From positions 372,001 through 436,000 of the forward strand of contig CALNZX010000001.1 in assembly GCA_942491105.1 (NCBI GenBank): a DNA stretch of 64,000 nucleotides, in the 5' to 3' direction. Position numbers and translations under genes: made by a program. Each line of letters opens with the position of its first letter. The first letter of the stretch is position 1. Source of the DNA: JBBEAM01 sp942491105. Its GTDB lineage: Bacteria > Pseudomonadota > Alphaproteobacteria > Kiloniellales > DSM-21159. Shown here one piece after another: positions 15,146 to 23,277 of this stretch. The notes under the pieces were generated by a model. The model was given only the letters and a program-made list of their open reading frames with translations. It searched no databases and had not been told where the DNA came from.

Positions 15146-15850
15146 ATGCTGACGCGTAAACAGCATGAACTACTGCTCTTCATCCACGATCATCTGACCA
15201 AGCACGGTGTTTCCCCCTCATTCGATGAGATGAAGATCGCGCTGGATCTGAAGTCGAAATCTGGAATCCACCGCCTGATTACCGGCCTGGAGGAGCGCGG
15301 CTTCATCCGCCGCCTGCCCCACCGGGCCAGGGCCGTGGAGGTGATCCGCCTGCCGGACGACCTCGGCGGTACCAAGGCGGGCTCTGCGCTCGGCAGCAAT
15401 GTCATCCGCGGCGCCTTTCGGGAAGCGCCGCGCGCGGTTGCCAGCGACCATCCCAACGGCGCTGCTGAAACCGTTGCCCTGCCCCTCTTCGGCCGGATCG
15501 CCGCGGGCACGCCGATCGAGGCGCTGCGCGATCACAGCAGCTACGTCGACGTTCCGCCCGATTTCCTCGGCAAGGGCGAACACTATGCCTTGGAGGTCGA
15601 TGGCGATTCGATGATCGAGGCCGGCATTCTCGACGGCGACACGGTGCTTATCGAGCGCACCGACAATGCCGAGAATGGGGCTATCGTCGTCGCCCTGGTC
15701 GATGACGAGGAAGTCACCCTTAAGCGCTTTCGCCGCCGTGGCGGCGCCATCGCTCTGGAGCCAGCCAACAAGAACTACGAGCCGCGCCTCTTTCCGCCCG
15801 ACCGGGTCAAGGTTCAGGGGCGCCTCGTCGGGCTCATGCGCCGCTACTAG
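15146..15850 (+). CDS. lexA: LexA repressor
   Basis: SOS-response repressor that self-cleaves when bound to the RecA filament. 234 residues, the long alphaproteobacterial form. The N-terminal winged helix (about 1-70) starts MLTRKQHELLLFIHDHL; the C-terminal S24 peptidase domain has the scissile Ala120-Gly121 in GRIAAGTPIEA, the nucleophile Ser155 in VDGDSMIEAG and Lys193 in EVTLKRF. The intervening linker (71-110) is longer than in E. coli. GAGGAG-like GCGAGGAGAT precedes the ATG. Its stop is two bases from that of comEC. Operator and promoter are visible upstream. Confidence 0.97.
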   Translation: MLTRKQHELLLFIHDHLTKHGVSPSFDEMKIALDLKSKSGIHRLITGLEERGFIRRLPHRARAVEVIRLPDDLGGTKAGSALGSNVIRGAFREAPRAVASDHPNGAAETVALPLFGRIAAGTPIEALRDHSSYVDVPPDFLGKGEHYALEVDGDSMIEAGILDGDTVLIERTDNAENGAIVVALVDDEEVTLKRFRRRGGAIALEPANKNYEPRLFPPDRVKVQGRLVGLMRRY

Positions 15851-15852
15851 CC

Positions 15853-18051
15853 TTAATCGCGAAAGCGCACCCAGGGCCGGCGGCCACGGCGGTCCTGGGT
15901 TGATTCGACGCGAATCCCGCCATTCCCATTAAGCCAGACGGCGTGCGCCCCCTCGCGCCAGAGATCGAAGCGGTCGATGCGTGCCCGCTGGCTGCCGTCG
16001 GGTGCCAGGCAGGCACGGCGTATCGGCGACAGGCTGATCAGCAGTTCGACGCGCGCGCAGTCTTCCTCAAGGGCGCGGTTGTCCCAGAGCACCGCCGCCC
16101 GCAGGCCGCTGTTCGCACGATAGACACAGCCCAGCGCGTCGCAGGCGACCCCGCCCCGTGCCGCCTGTCCGCTTTCGGGGAATAGCGCCGCCTGCCGCTG
16201 GCCATTGCGGCGCAGCCAAAGCTCGGCGGAGAAGCGGTCGCTGCGCTCCTGCGACAGCATCAACTGGCCGCTCTCGGCATTGCGCAGGGCAATCAGGCTG
16301 CCATCCTCGTTGATCAGGATATCCGGACGCTCCGGAGCCAGCGCAACGGAAGCGAAGCCGAGCAGGACCACCGGCAAGCCGAGCAGCCGCCAGCGCCGCG
16401 ACCAGATGCACAGCCACAGTCCCCCTCCGACGATGGCCGCGAGGCCCCACAGGGGCATGCCGGGAAGCAGAACGACCGCGCCCGGGAGTTCCGCGACCCA
16501 GGCCGCGGTCTCCAAGATCAGGGCGATGCCCCAGGACATGGGAACCAGCCCGAGACTCTCCAATCCCAAGGGCATCACCAGAAGAGAGATCAAGCCCCAG
16601 GGCATCACCCAGAAAGCCGTGGCCGGGACGGCCAGGAGATTGGCCAGCAAGCCGTAGCAGGCGAAGCGATTGAAGTGGAAAGCGGCGAAGCCGCCCGTGG
16701 CGAGCATCGCCAGCAGAGAAGAAACGGTGACCAGCCCGAGATAGAGCGCGGCCCGCCGCCAGGGTCCCCGGGGCAGCAGCCAGGAGGTTTCGTCCGTCTG
16801 CCTGTTCTCCTTGCGCCGCTGCAGCACTTCGAAGGCGGCGATCATCAGCGTGACCGCCGCGAAAGACATCTGGAAAGAGGCGCCGAGCAGGGTCTCCGGC
16901 GCGATCAGCAGCACCACCGCTGCGGCCAGGGCGACCAGGCGCAGGGAAAACGGCGTGCGGTCGAGCAGCACCGCGGCAAAGGCGGCGGCGATCATCAGAA
17001 AGGCGCGCTGCGTCGGCACGGTCGCGCCGACCAGGAAGAGATAGATGAAGGCGACCGCAAGCGCGGCGACCGCCGCCCACTTCTTGATCGGATAATACAG
17101 CGCGATGCGGGGGAAGAGACTGAGCAGCGCGCGCAGGGCGAAGAACAGCGTGCCCGCAACCAAACCGACATGCAGACCGGAGATCGCCAGCAGATGCGCC
17201 AGCCCCGAATCGCGCATGTCGGAGATGACCTCTTCGGGAATCGCGCCGCGTTCCCCGGTCAGCAAGGCGGCCGCGACGGCCCCTTCTCTGCCGGGCAGGG
17301 TTTCGGTGACCCGCGCGGCAACGGCACGCCGCAGGCCGTTCCAGTAGTTCCGCCAGCTGTGCACCAGGGAGTCGCCCGCGTGAACGCCGCCGTCACTTTC
17401 CACCGGACCCAGGCCATAGCCGACACCGCCGAGACGCCCAAAATAGGCCATGCGCGCGAAATCGAAGGCTCCCGGGGCCGCGGGCGTCGGCGGCGGGCGC
17501 AGCGTGGCGAGCAGGCTGACCGCGCTGCCGGGATTTAGCGCATCGGGATCGACCATGGAGGCCGCGAGATTGACGCGCACGCGCGCCGGAAGCTCAGCCT
17601 CGGCCAGGGGGCCGATATGCTTGGGTTCCATAAGAATCCGCCAGCCCTCGTCGCGCGGTTCGATGGAGATGAGCCTGCCCTGCAGCGCGGCCGGCCCGAT
17701 TTCCTCGGCCAGTATCGGGGCGCGCACCTGCCAGGTTCTCAGCTGAGCGTTGGCGAAGCCGGCGGCGACGGCCAGCAACAGCAGGCAAAGCGCGAACGCG
17801 CCGCCCCTGCCCCTCGCCAGGAGCGATAGCAGCGCCGCGGCGAACAGGGCGCCGGCGCTCAGCTCCGCGGGCGGTTCCGCCGCCAGGGAAAAATAGAGCG
17901 CGATACCGAGACCGAAGAAGACCGGCAGCCAAAGCAGCCAGCGCTCGCGTTCGCCGGCGAGATTATCGCGGAGCTGCGCCGCCAGAGATCGCAAGGAGAG
18001 TCGCGCAGCCTGCCGCTGCGCCGCTTGCAGCGTTCGATCGGTCACCGCCAT
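15853..18051 (-). CDS. comEC: ComEC/Rec2 family DNA-uptake channel-like protein
   Basis: Polytopic inner-membrane protein of the ComEC/Rec2 family, the channel for single-stranded DNA in natural transformation. 732 residues: an N-terminal DUF4131-type segment with two or three helices (about 35-105) and a soluble OB-like part, then the competence domain (about 230-520) with the signature LLAISGLHVGLVAG, SFQMSFAAV and many helices. The C-terminal region (about 570-732) lacks an HxHxDH motif, so a metallo-beta-lactamase nuclease, if present at all, is degenerate. The gene lies convergent to lexA and divergent from gltX, the usual alphaproteobacterial place. Whether this organism is transformable cannot be told from this gene alone. 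Confidence 0.9.
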   Translation of the reverse strand: MAVTDRTLQAAQRQAARLSLRSLAAQLRDNLAGERERWLLWLPVFFGLGIALYFSLAAEPPAELSAGALFAAALLSLLARGRGGAFALCLLLLAVAAGFANAQLRTWQVRAPILAEEIGPAALQGRLISIEPRDEGWRILMEPKHIGPLAEAELPARVRVNLAASMVDPDALNPGSAVSLLATLRPPPTPAAPGAFDFARMAYFGRLGGVGYGLGPVESDGGVHAGDSLVHSWRNYWNGLRRAVAARVTETLPGREGAVAAALLTGERGAIPEEVISDMRDSGLAHLLAISGLHVGLVAGTLFFALRALLSLFPRIALYYPIKKWAAVAALAVAFIYLFLVGATVPTQRAFLMIAAAFAAVLLDRTPFSLRLVALAAAVVLLIAPETLLGASFQMSFAAVTLMIAAFEVLQRRKENRQTDETSWLLPRGPWRRAALYLGLVTVSSLLAMLATGGFAAFHFNRFACYGLLANLLAVPATAFWVMPWGLISLLVMPLGLESLGLVPMSWGIALILETAAWVAELPGAVVLLPGMPLWGLAAIVGGGLWLCIWSRRWRLLGLPVVLLGFASVALAPERPDILINEDGSLIALRNAESGQLMLSQERSDRFSAELWLRRNGQRQAALFPESGQAARGGVACDALGCVYRANSGLRAAVLWDNRALEEDCARVELLISLSPIRRACLAPDGSQRARIDRFDLWREGAHAVWLNGNGGIRVESTQDRRGRRPWVRFRD

Positions 18052-18142
18052 GCTCCACCTGAGCGGAGCACCTCGCCGCGTGATTCCTGAACTCGCTTCG
18101 TGCTAAACAGCGCACGCCCCTTTCTCAAGACAGCAGGACTCA

Positions 18143-19522
18143 ATGACCGTCGTTTGCCGTTTCGCCCCTTCGCCCACCGGCTTCCTTCACATTGGAGGCG
18201 CCCGCACGGCACTTTTCAACTGGCTCTTCGCGCGCCATCACGGCGGCAAGTATCTGCTGCGGATCGAGGACACGGACCGCAAGCGCTCCACCCAGGAAGC
18301 GATCGACGCCATTCTCGACGGTCTCGACTGGCTTGGCCTGCATCACGACGGCGAGGTTGTCTATCAATCCAGGCGGGCCGAGGTTCACACCGCCGCCGCC
18401 CTGCGGCTGCTCGACGAAGGCAAGGCCTATCGCTGCTACTCCAGCCAGGAAGAGCTTGAGGAGATGCGCGCGACGGCACGCGCCGAGGGCCGGCCGATGC
18501 GCTATGACGGACGCTGGCGCGACCGCGATGCCTCCGAAGCGCCGCCGGGCGTGGAACCGGTTATCCGCCTGAAAATGCCGCAAGATGGCGAAACCGCTAT
18601 CGAGGATGCCGTACAGGGGAAAGTCACCGTCGCCAATGAGCAGCTCGACGACATGGTGCTGCTGCGCGCCGATGGCAGCCCGACCTATATGCTTTCCGTG
18701 GTGGTCGACGATCACGACATGGGCATCACCCACGCGATCCGCGGCGACGACCATTTGACCAATGCCTTCCGCCAGTTTCAGCTTTATCGCGCCTTGGGCT
18801 GGGAGCCGCCGGTCTTCGCGCATATTCCGCTGATTCATGGGCCGGACGGCGCCAAGCTCTCCAAGCGGCACGGTGCCCTGGGCGTCGAGGCGTACCGCGA
18901 AATGGGTTATCTGCCCGAGGCGATGCGGAATTACCTGCTGCGTCTTGGCTGGGGCCATGGCGACGACGAGATTTTCTCGACGGAGCAGGCGATCGAATGG
19001 TTCGATTTTGAGGGGATCGGGCGCTCGCCGGCCCGCTTCGACTTCGCCAAGCTGGATAACCTCAACGGCCACTATCTGCGCGAGGCGGAGGATTCCCGCC
19101 TCTCAGACCTGGTCGCCCGGCGTCTCGGCGGCTGCGACGACGCCGGTCACGCGCGTCTGGTCCAGGCCATGCCGGGGCTGAAAGCCCGAGCAAAGACCGT
19201 CAAGGAACTAACTGAAAACGCGGAGTTTTACCTCGCGGAACGGCCGATCCCCATCAACGAGAAGGCGGCCAAGCTGCTGGAAACAGGCCGTCCCGTCCTG
19301 CAGGGCCTCTATCCACGGCTGGAACAGCTTTCCGAATGGCGCGAAGAAAACCTGGAAAGTCTGGTTCGGGAGTACTCCGAAGCCCAGGAAATCAAGCTTG
19401 GCGCGGTCGCGCAGCCGCTGCGCGCGGCCTTGAGCGGTTCGAACCAATCCCCTGGAATCTTTGAGGTAATGGGCGTTCTGGGGCGCGCTGAGTCGCTCGC
19501 GCGCATCAAGGACCAGATTTAA
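18143..19522 (+). CDS. gltX: Glutamyl-tRNA synthetase
   Basis: Charges tRNA with glutamate. 459 residues. Class I signatures: HIGG at residues 16-19 (in place of the canonical HIGH) and KLSKR near residue 240. Also visible are RIEDTDRKRS and the acceptor-binding segment RGDDHLTNAFRQFQLY. The C-terminal anticodon-binding helical part begins around residue 300. Alphaproteobacteria often have two GluRS paralogues, one of which also or mainly acts on tRNA-Gln; which type this is cannot be decided here. It lies just before gltA on the same strand, 123 bases apart, and divergent from comEC. Confidence 0.96.
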   Translation: MTVVCRFAPSPTGFLHIGGARTALFNWLFARHHGGKYLLRIEDTDRKRSTQEAIDAILDGLDWLGLHHDGEVVYQSRRAEVHTAAALRLLDEGKAYRCYSSQEELEEMRATARAEGRPMRYDGRWRDRDASEAPPGVEPVIRLKMPQDGETAIEDAVQGKVTVANEQLDDMVLLRADGSPTYMLSVVVDDHDMGITHAIRGDDHLTNAFRQFQLYRALGWEPPVFAHIPLIHGPDGAKLSKRHGALGVEAYREMGYLPEAMRNYLLRLGWGHGDDEIFSTEQAIEWFDFEGIGRSPARFDFAKLDNLNGHYLREAEDSRLSDLVARRLGGCDDAGHARLVQAMPGLKARAKTVKELTENAEFYLAERPIPINEKAAKLLETGRPVLQGLYPRLEQLSEWREENLESLVREYSEAQEIKLGAVAQPLRAALSGSNQSPGIFEVMGVLGRAESLARIKDQI

Positions 19523-19556
19523 TCGTTTCCGGCAAAACTATCCCCCCGCGCGTCAA

Positions 19557-19585
19557 TTGATCGCGGCGGCCTGTTTCTTTATGCT
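19557..19585 (+). promoter_or_regulatory. Candidate sigma-70 promoter for gltA
   Basis: TTGATC at 19557-19562 and TATGCT at 19580-19585, spacer 17 bases, each four of six to consensus, 60 bases before the gltA start. The -35 overlaps the palindrome TCAATTGA at 19553-19560. A GAGGACACGAGC ribosome-binding region precedes the ATG. Confidence 0.4.
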
Positions 19586-19645
19586 GCAGCGCGAAAACAC
19601 AGATGAGCGCGATACTGCGCCACAAGAAAAATCGAGGACACGAGC

Positions 19646-20971
19646 ATGAGCAAAACCACCACGGCGACCGAGGCTTCTGCCGGTAACACCGTTACGCTAA
19701 CCGACAACGCCACTGGCCGAACGTGGGAGTTCCCGGTCATCGAGGGGTCCACGGGGCCCCAGGTCATCGACGTGCGCAGGTTCTATGCCGAAACCGAGAT
19801 GTTTACCTACGACCCAGGCTTCACTTCGACGGGGTCCTGCGATTCGGCGATCACTTTTATCGACGGCGACAAAGGTGTTCTGCTGCACCGTGGCTACAAG
19901 ATCGAGGATCTGGCCGAGCACAGCGACTTCATGGACGTCTCCTACCTTCTGCTGCACGGCGAGCTGCCGAAGCCGGAAGAAAAGAAGTCCTTCGAGAAAA
20001 CGATCACCTATCACACCATGCTGCACGAGCAGATGGTCAACTTCTTCCGCGGTTTCCGCCGGGATGGCCATCCCATGGCGATCATGGTCGGCGTGGTCGG
20101 CGCCCTCTCCGCCTTCTACCATGACTCCACGGACATCACCGATCCGCACCAGCGCATGGTGGCCTCGCATCGCTTGATCGCGAAAATGCCGACGATCGCG
20201 GCGATGGCCTACAAGTACTCGATCGGCCAGCCCTTCGTGTACCCGCGCAACGATCTCTCCTACGCCGAGAATTTCCTGCAGATGACCTTCGCGGTGCCCT
20301 GCGAGGAGTGGCGCAGCAATCCCGTGCTGGCGCGCGCCATGGACCGGGTGTTCATCCTGCACGCCGATCATGAGCAGAACGCCTCGACCTCGACGGTGCG
20401 CATCGCCGGGTCCTCCGGCGCCAATCCCTTCGCCTGCATTGCCGCCGGCATCGCTTCGCTGTGGGGGCCGGCCCATGGCGGCGCCAACGAGGCCGTGCTC
20501 AACATGCTGCAGGAAATTGGCAGCAAGGAGCGCATTCCGGAGTTCATCAAGCGCGCCAAGGATAAGGACGATCCTTTCCGCCTGATGGGCTTTGGGCATC
20601 GCGTCTACAAGAACTACGATCCCCGCGCCAAGGTGATGCAGAAGTCCTGCCACGAGGTGCTTGATGAGCTCGGTATCCGCGACGAGCCGCTCCTGGCGCT
20701 TGCCATGGAACTTGAGAAAATTGCACTAGAGGACGAATATTTCGTCGAAAAGAAGCTCTTCCCCAATGTCGATTTCTACTCCGGCATCATCCTCAAGGCG
20801 ATGGGCTTCCCGACCTCGATGTTCACCGTCCTCTTCGCCGTGGCCCGCACCGTCGGCTGGGTCGCCCAGTGGAACGAGATGATCGAGGATCCGGGACACC
20901 GCATCAGCCGCCCGCGCCAGCTCTATACGGGTCACACCCTGCGCGACTACACCCCCCTCGATAAACGCTAG
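19646..20971 (+). CDS. gltA: Citrate synthase (type I, hexameric)
   Basis: Condenses oxaloacetate and acetyl-CoA to citrate, the entry to the TCA cycle. 441 residues, the length of the large, NADH-sensitive Gram-negative type. Catalytic residues are in WGPAHGGANEAV (His), MGFGHRVYKNYDPRA (His) and PNVDFYSGI (Asp); HADHEQNASTSTVR is the conserved oxaloacetate-site block. A GAGGA site lies upstream. In many alphaproteobacteria gltA faces lpxB; here a DksA-type gene and an AraC gene follow instead. Confidence 0.98.
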   Translation: MSKTTTATEASAGNTVTLTDNATGRTWEFPVIEGSTGPQVIDVRRFYAETEMFTYDPGFTSTGSCDSAITFIDGDKGVLLHRGYKIEDLAEHSDFMDVSYLLLHGELPKPEEKKSFEKTITYHTMLHEQMVNFFRGFRRDGHPMAIMVGVVGALSAFYHDSTDITDPHQRMVASHRLIAKMPTIAAMAYKYSIGQPFVYPRNDLSYAENFLQMTFAVPCEEWRSNPVLARAMDRVFILHADHEQNASTSTVRIAGSSGANPFACIAAGIASLWGPAHGGANEAVLNMLQEIGSKERIPEFIKRAKDKDDPFRLMGFGHRVYKNYDPRAKVMQKSCHEVLDELGIRDEPLLALAMELEKIALEDEYFVEKKLFPNVDFYSGIILKAMGFPTSMFTVLFAVARTVGWVAQWNEMIEDPGHRISRPRQLYTGHTLRDYTPLDKR

Positions 20972-21034
20972 CCACAGCCAGGGTGCCGGCCTTTGGTCTT
21001 GGCGGCGCAGGGGCGCAGCGCCTAGACTCTGGCT

Positions 21035-21391
21035 ATGAGCGAGCGTAGCGACATCGATCTAGCCAAGCTGAAGGCGCAGCTGCTGCAGCGGCGTGGCGAG
21101 CTCCACGGCTTGGTCGAGGGCAGCCAGGAAAGCCGCGGCGTGGTGGAACTCGACCAAACCCGGCAGGGCCGGCTCTCGCGCATGGACGCCCTGCAGGGGC
21201 AGGCCATGGCTCAGGAAACGGAACGCCGGCGTCAGGGCGAGTTGAAGCGGATCGAGGCGGCTCTGCTACGCATGGACTCTGGAGACTACGGCTACTGTTT
21301 GTCCTGCGATGAGGAAATCGCGGGGAAGCGGCTTGCCTCGGATCCTTCGGTGGCGCTCTGCGTCGACTGCGCCGGCGCTTCTGGCGGCTAG
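21035..21391 (+). CDS. DksA/TraR family C4-type zinc finger protein
   Basis: 118 residues. A helical N-terminal part containing GVVELDQTRQGRLSRMDALQ is followed by a four-Cys zinc finger, Cys88-x2-Cys91-x17-Cys109-x2-Cys112, the TraR/DksA pattern. DksA-like proteins act in the secondary channel of RNA polymerase, often with ppGpp, but this one is shorter than E. coli DksA (151) and lacks the long coiled-coil tip sequence I would need to assign that activity. It stands alone between gltA and an AraC gene, on the same strand. Function is inferred from the finger only. Confidence 0.85.
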   Translation: MSERSDIDLAKLKAQLLQRRGELHGLVEGSQESRGVVELDQTRQGRLSRMDALQGQAMAQETERRRQGELKRIEAALLRMDSGDYGYCLSCDEEIAGKRLASDPSVALCVDCAGASGG

Positions 21392-21462
21392 CTCGTCCGC
21401 CGCACGGCTCTCTCCTACCAGGCCGCTTTGCGCTTTGTCCGTTTTCCGCTAATATCTTCTAT

Positions 21463-22272
21463 ATGTCGATAACCAGCCATGATCCGATGCAAAGCGAGAG
21501 TCTGCGCCGCGAGATGGACTCGCCGCGCGACGTCGTCTGCTTCGGCCGGGATTATCCAGCCTATCATCACGTGGCGCCGCACCATCACCCCCGGGCGCAG
21601 CTCGTCAACGCCCAGCGCGGCGTGATGTCGGTGATGGCCGGCGGCGGCGCCTGGGTCGTGCCGCCAGGCTACGCGGTCTGGGTGCCGGCCGGGGTCTTGC
21701 ATGAGGTGGAATCCCTAGCCCCGCTGTCGATGCGCGGGGTCTACTGCAAGGAAACCGCGCTCGGCGGCCGGGCGCCGCGCGAATGCCGGGTGGTCGAGGT
21801 CTCCCCGCTCCTGCGCGAAGCGATTCTGCGCGCCGCCCAGTTCGATTCCCTTTCGCCAGCCTCCCCACGCGAAGACCATATCCTCGCGGTGATTCTCGAC
21901 GAGATCCTCAATCTGCCGGAAGCGCCCCTGTTCGTTCCCCTCCCCGCCGATGGCCGCCTGAAGCGCATAACCGACAGCTTGATGCGGCAGCCAGGCGATA
22001 ACCGGGACCTGGAAGCCTGGGCGCGCGACAGCGGCGCCAGCAGCCGTACCCTCGCGCGCCTGTTCCGGCGGGAAACCGGCCTGTCCTTCCGGGAGTGGCG
22101 GACGCGCATGCGTCTGATGTCTGGCCTGCACCGCCTGGCATCGGGCGACAGCGTGACCACCGTGGCCTTGGACGTCGGCTATTCGGGACCAAGTGCCTTC
22201 ATAGCGGCTTTCAAGGAGTTTACCGGCCATACGCCCGGCGAATACTTCCGCAAGCGCGAAACGGCGGTTTAA
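21463..22272 (+). CDS. AraC-family transcriptional regulator with N-terminal cupin
   Basis: 269 residues. The N-terminal half is a cupin-type sensor domain with a His-rich stretch (AYHHVAPHHHPRAQL, about 41-55) and WVPAGVLHEVESL. The C-terminal half has two helix-turn-helices: DLEAWARDSGASSRTLARLF and the second one ending in SGPSAFIAAFKEFTGHTPGEY. Regulators of this cupin/AraC arrangement often control a nearby transporter or efflux gene, but the neighbour (gloA) is convergent and the ligand is unknown. No ribosome-binding site is visible at 21463; ATG 21487 is an alternative. Its TAA overlaps the gloA TAA on the other strand. Confidence 0.9.
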   Translation: MSITSHDPMQSESLRREMDSPRDVVCFGRDYPAYHHVAPHHHPRAQLVNAQRGVMSVMAGGGAWVVPPGYAVWVPAGVLHEVESLAPLSMRGVYCKETALGGRAPRECRVVEVSPLLREAILRAAQFDSLSPASPREDHILAVILDEILNLPEAPLFVPLPADGRLKRITDSLMRQPGDNRDLEAWARDSGASSRTLARLFRRETGLSFREWRTRMRLMSGLHRLASGDSVTTVALDVGYSGPSAFIAAFKEFTGHTPGEYFRKRETAV

Positions 22273-22679
22273 CCGCGTTCTATCAACTCGATCTTATAGC
22301 CGTCGGGATCCTCGATGAAGGCGATCACGCTGCCGCCGTGCTTCATCGGTCCCGGCGGGCGCGGTATCGCAACGCCCTCCTTTTCCAGCGCGGCGCAGGT
22401 CGCGTAGATGTCCGGCACGCCGATCGCCAGATGCCCGAAGGCGTTGCCCAGGTCGTAAGCCTCTTCCTGGCCCCAGTTGTGGGTGAGCTCGATCACGGCA
22501 TTGCTGTTCTCATCGCCATAGCCGACGAAGGCCAAGGTGAACTCGCCCGAAGGGTAGTCGGTTCGGCGCAGCTCCCGCATGCCCAGATGCCGGGTATAGA
22601 AATCGAGCGATTTATCGAGATCCCGCACCCGGATCATGGTGTGCAGTAGGCGATACGCGCCGCTTTTGGCTTCGCTCAT
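22269..22679 (-). CDS. gloA: Lactoylglutathione lyase (glyoxalase I)
   Basis: Converts the hemithioacetal of methylglyoxal and glutathione to S-lactoylglutathione, detoxifying methylglyoxal. 136 residues with two VOC repeats; motifs LLHTMIRVRDLDKSLDFY, AVIELTHNWG, GHLAIGVPDIYATC and FIEDPDGYKIELIE hold the candidate metal ligands (His, Glu, His, Glu). GGAGAG lies upstream of the ATG. It is 38 bases after fabZ on the same strand and could be the last gene of the rpsB-to-fabZ run. It occupies the place usually held by lpxA/lpxB in related genomes. Confidence 0.95.
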   Translation of the reverse strand: MSEAKSGAYRLLHTMIRVRDLDKSLDFYTRHLGMRELRRTDYPSGEFTLAFVGYGDENSNAVIELTHNWGQEEAYDLGNAFGHLAIGVPDIYATCAALEKEGVAIPRPPGPMKHGGSVIAFIEDPDGYKIELIERG

Positions 22680-22717
22680 CTTTATCTCTCCAGCTTGTGT
22701 ATGAACGGCGGCGGCGT

Positions 22718-23203
22718 TTATTCGCCAGCCTTCTTATCCATGATCATAGCGCTGAAAATGGCATCCGCGACCACCTTCCCGTCGACCTTGGCCTCGCCCT
22801 TGAAGCGCCAGACGTTCCGCTTCTGGCGGTCCTTCGAGATATGCAGCTCCAGTCGGTCGCCGGGAACCACGGGCTTGCGGAAGCGGCAATTATCGATGCC
22901 GAGGAAATAGACCAAGCGGCCGGCGGCCTCGCCTTCCAGCACCTCGACGACGAAAACCGCGGCGGTCTGCGCCATGGCCTCGACGATCAGGACCCCCGGC
23001 ATCACCGGCTGCCCTGGAAAGTGCCCCTGAAAGAAGGATTCGTTGATGGTGACGTTCTTGATGCCGACCGCGGTTTCCTGCGGCACGATATCGACGACCT
23101 TGTCGATCAGCAGGAAGGGGTAGCGATGCGGAATCATCGCCATGATGGTTTGCAGGTCGGCGACACCGTCAACAGCCCGCGGTAGGCCTTGATTTTCAGT
23201 CAT
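22718..23203 (-). CDS. fabZ: 3-hydroxyacyl-[acyl-carrier-protein] dehydratase FabZ
   Basis: Dehydrates 3-hydroxyacyl-ACP in fatty acid elongation (type II FAS). 161 residues, one hot-dog domain. Catalytic His61 is in FFQGHFPGQPVMPG and Glu75 in VLIVEAMAQTAAV; IPHRYPFLLIDKV is the family start. AGAGGA precedes the ATG. In most alphaproteobacteria fabZ is sandwiched between lpxD and lpxA, competing with lipid A synthesis for 3-hydroxymyristoyl-ACP; here it directly follows skp (74 bases) and precedes gloA, with no lpx gene on either side. Confidence 0.97.
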   Translation of the reverse strand: MTENQGLPRAVDGVADLQTIMAMIPHRYPFLLIDKVVDIVPQETAVGIKNVTINESFFQGHFPGQPVMPGVLIVEAMAQTAAVFVVEVLEGEAAGRLVYFLGIDNCRFRKPVVPGDRLELHISKDRQKRNVWRFKGEAKVDGKVVADAIFSAMIMDKKAGE

Positions 23204-23277
23204 GTGTTATTCCTCTGGTCCTCGCGTGACGGTCGCGGCGCTTCAAGCCGTCTGTTTTACTCATAAAGCCCGCTATT

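Noticed and set aside
23204..23277. 22-codon frame (start about 23254 on the minus strand) between skp and fabZ as a remnant of lpxD
   Set aside because: Its short basic translation shows no LpxD hexapeptide pattern; too short to support.
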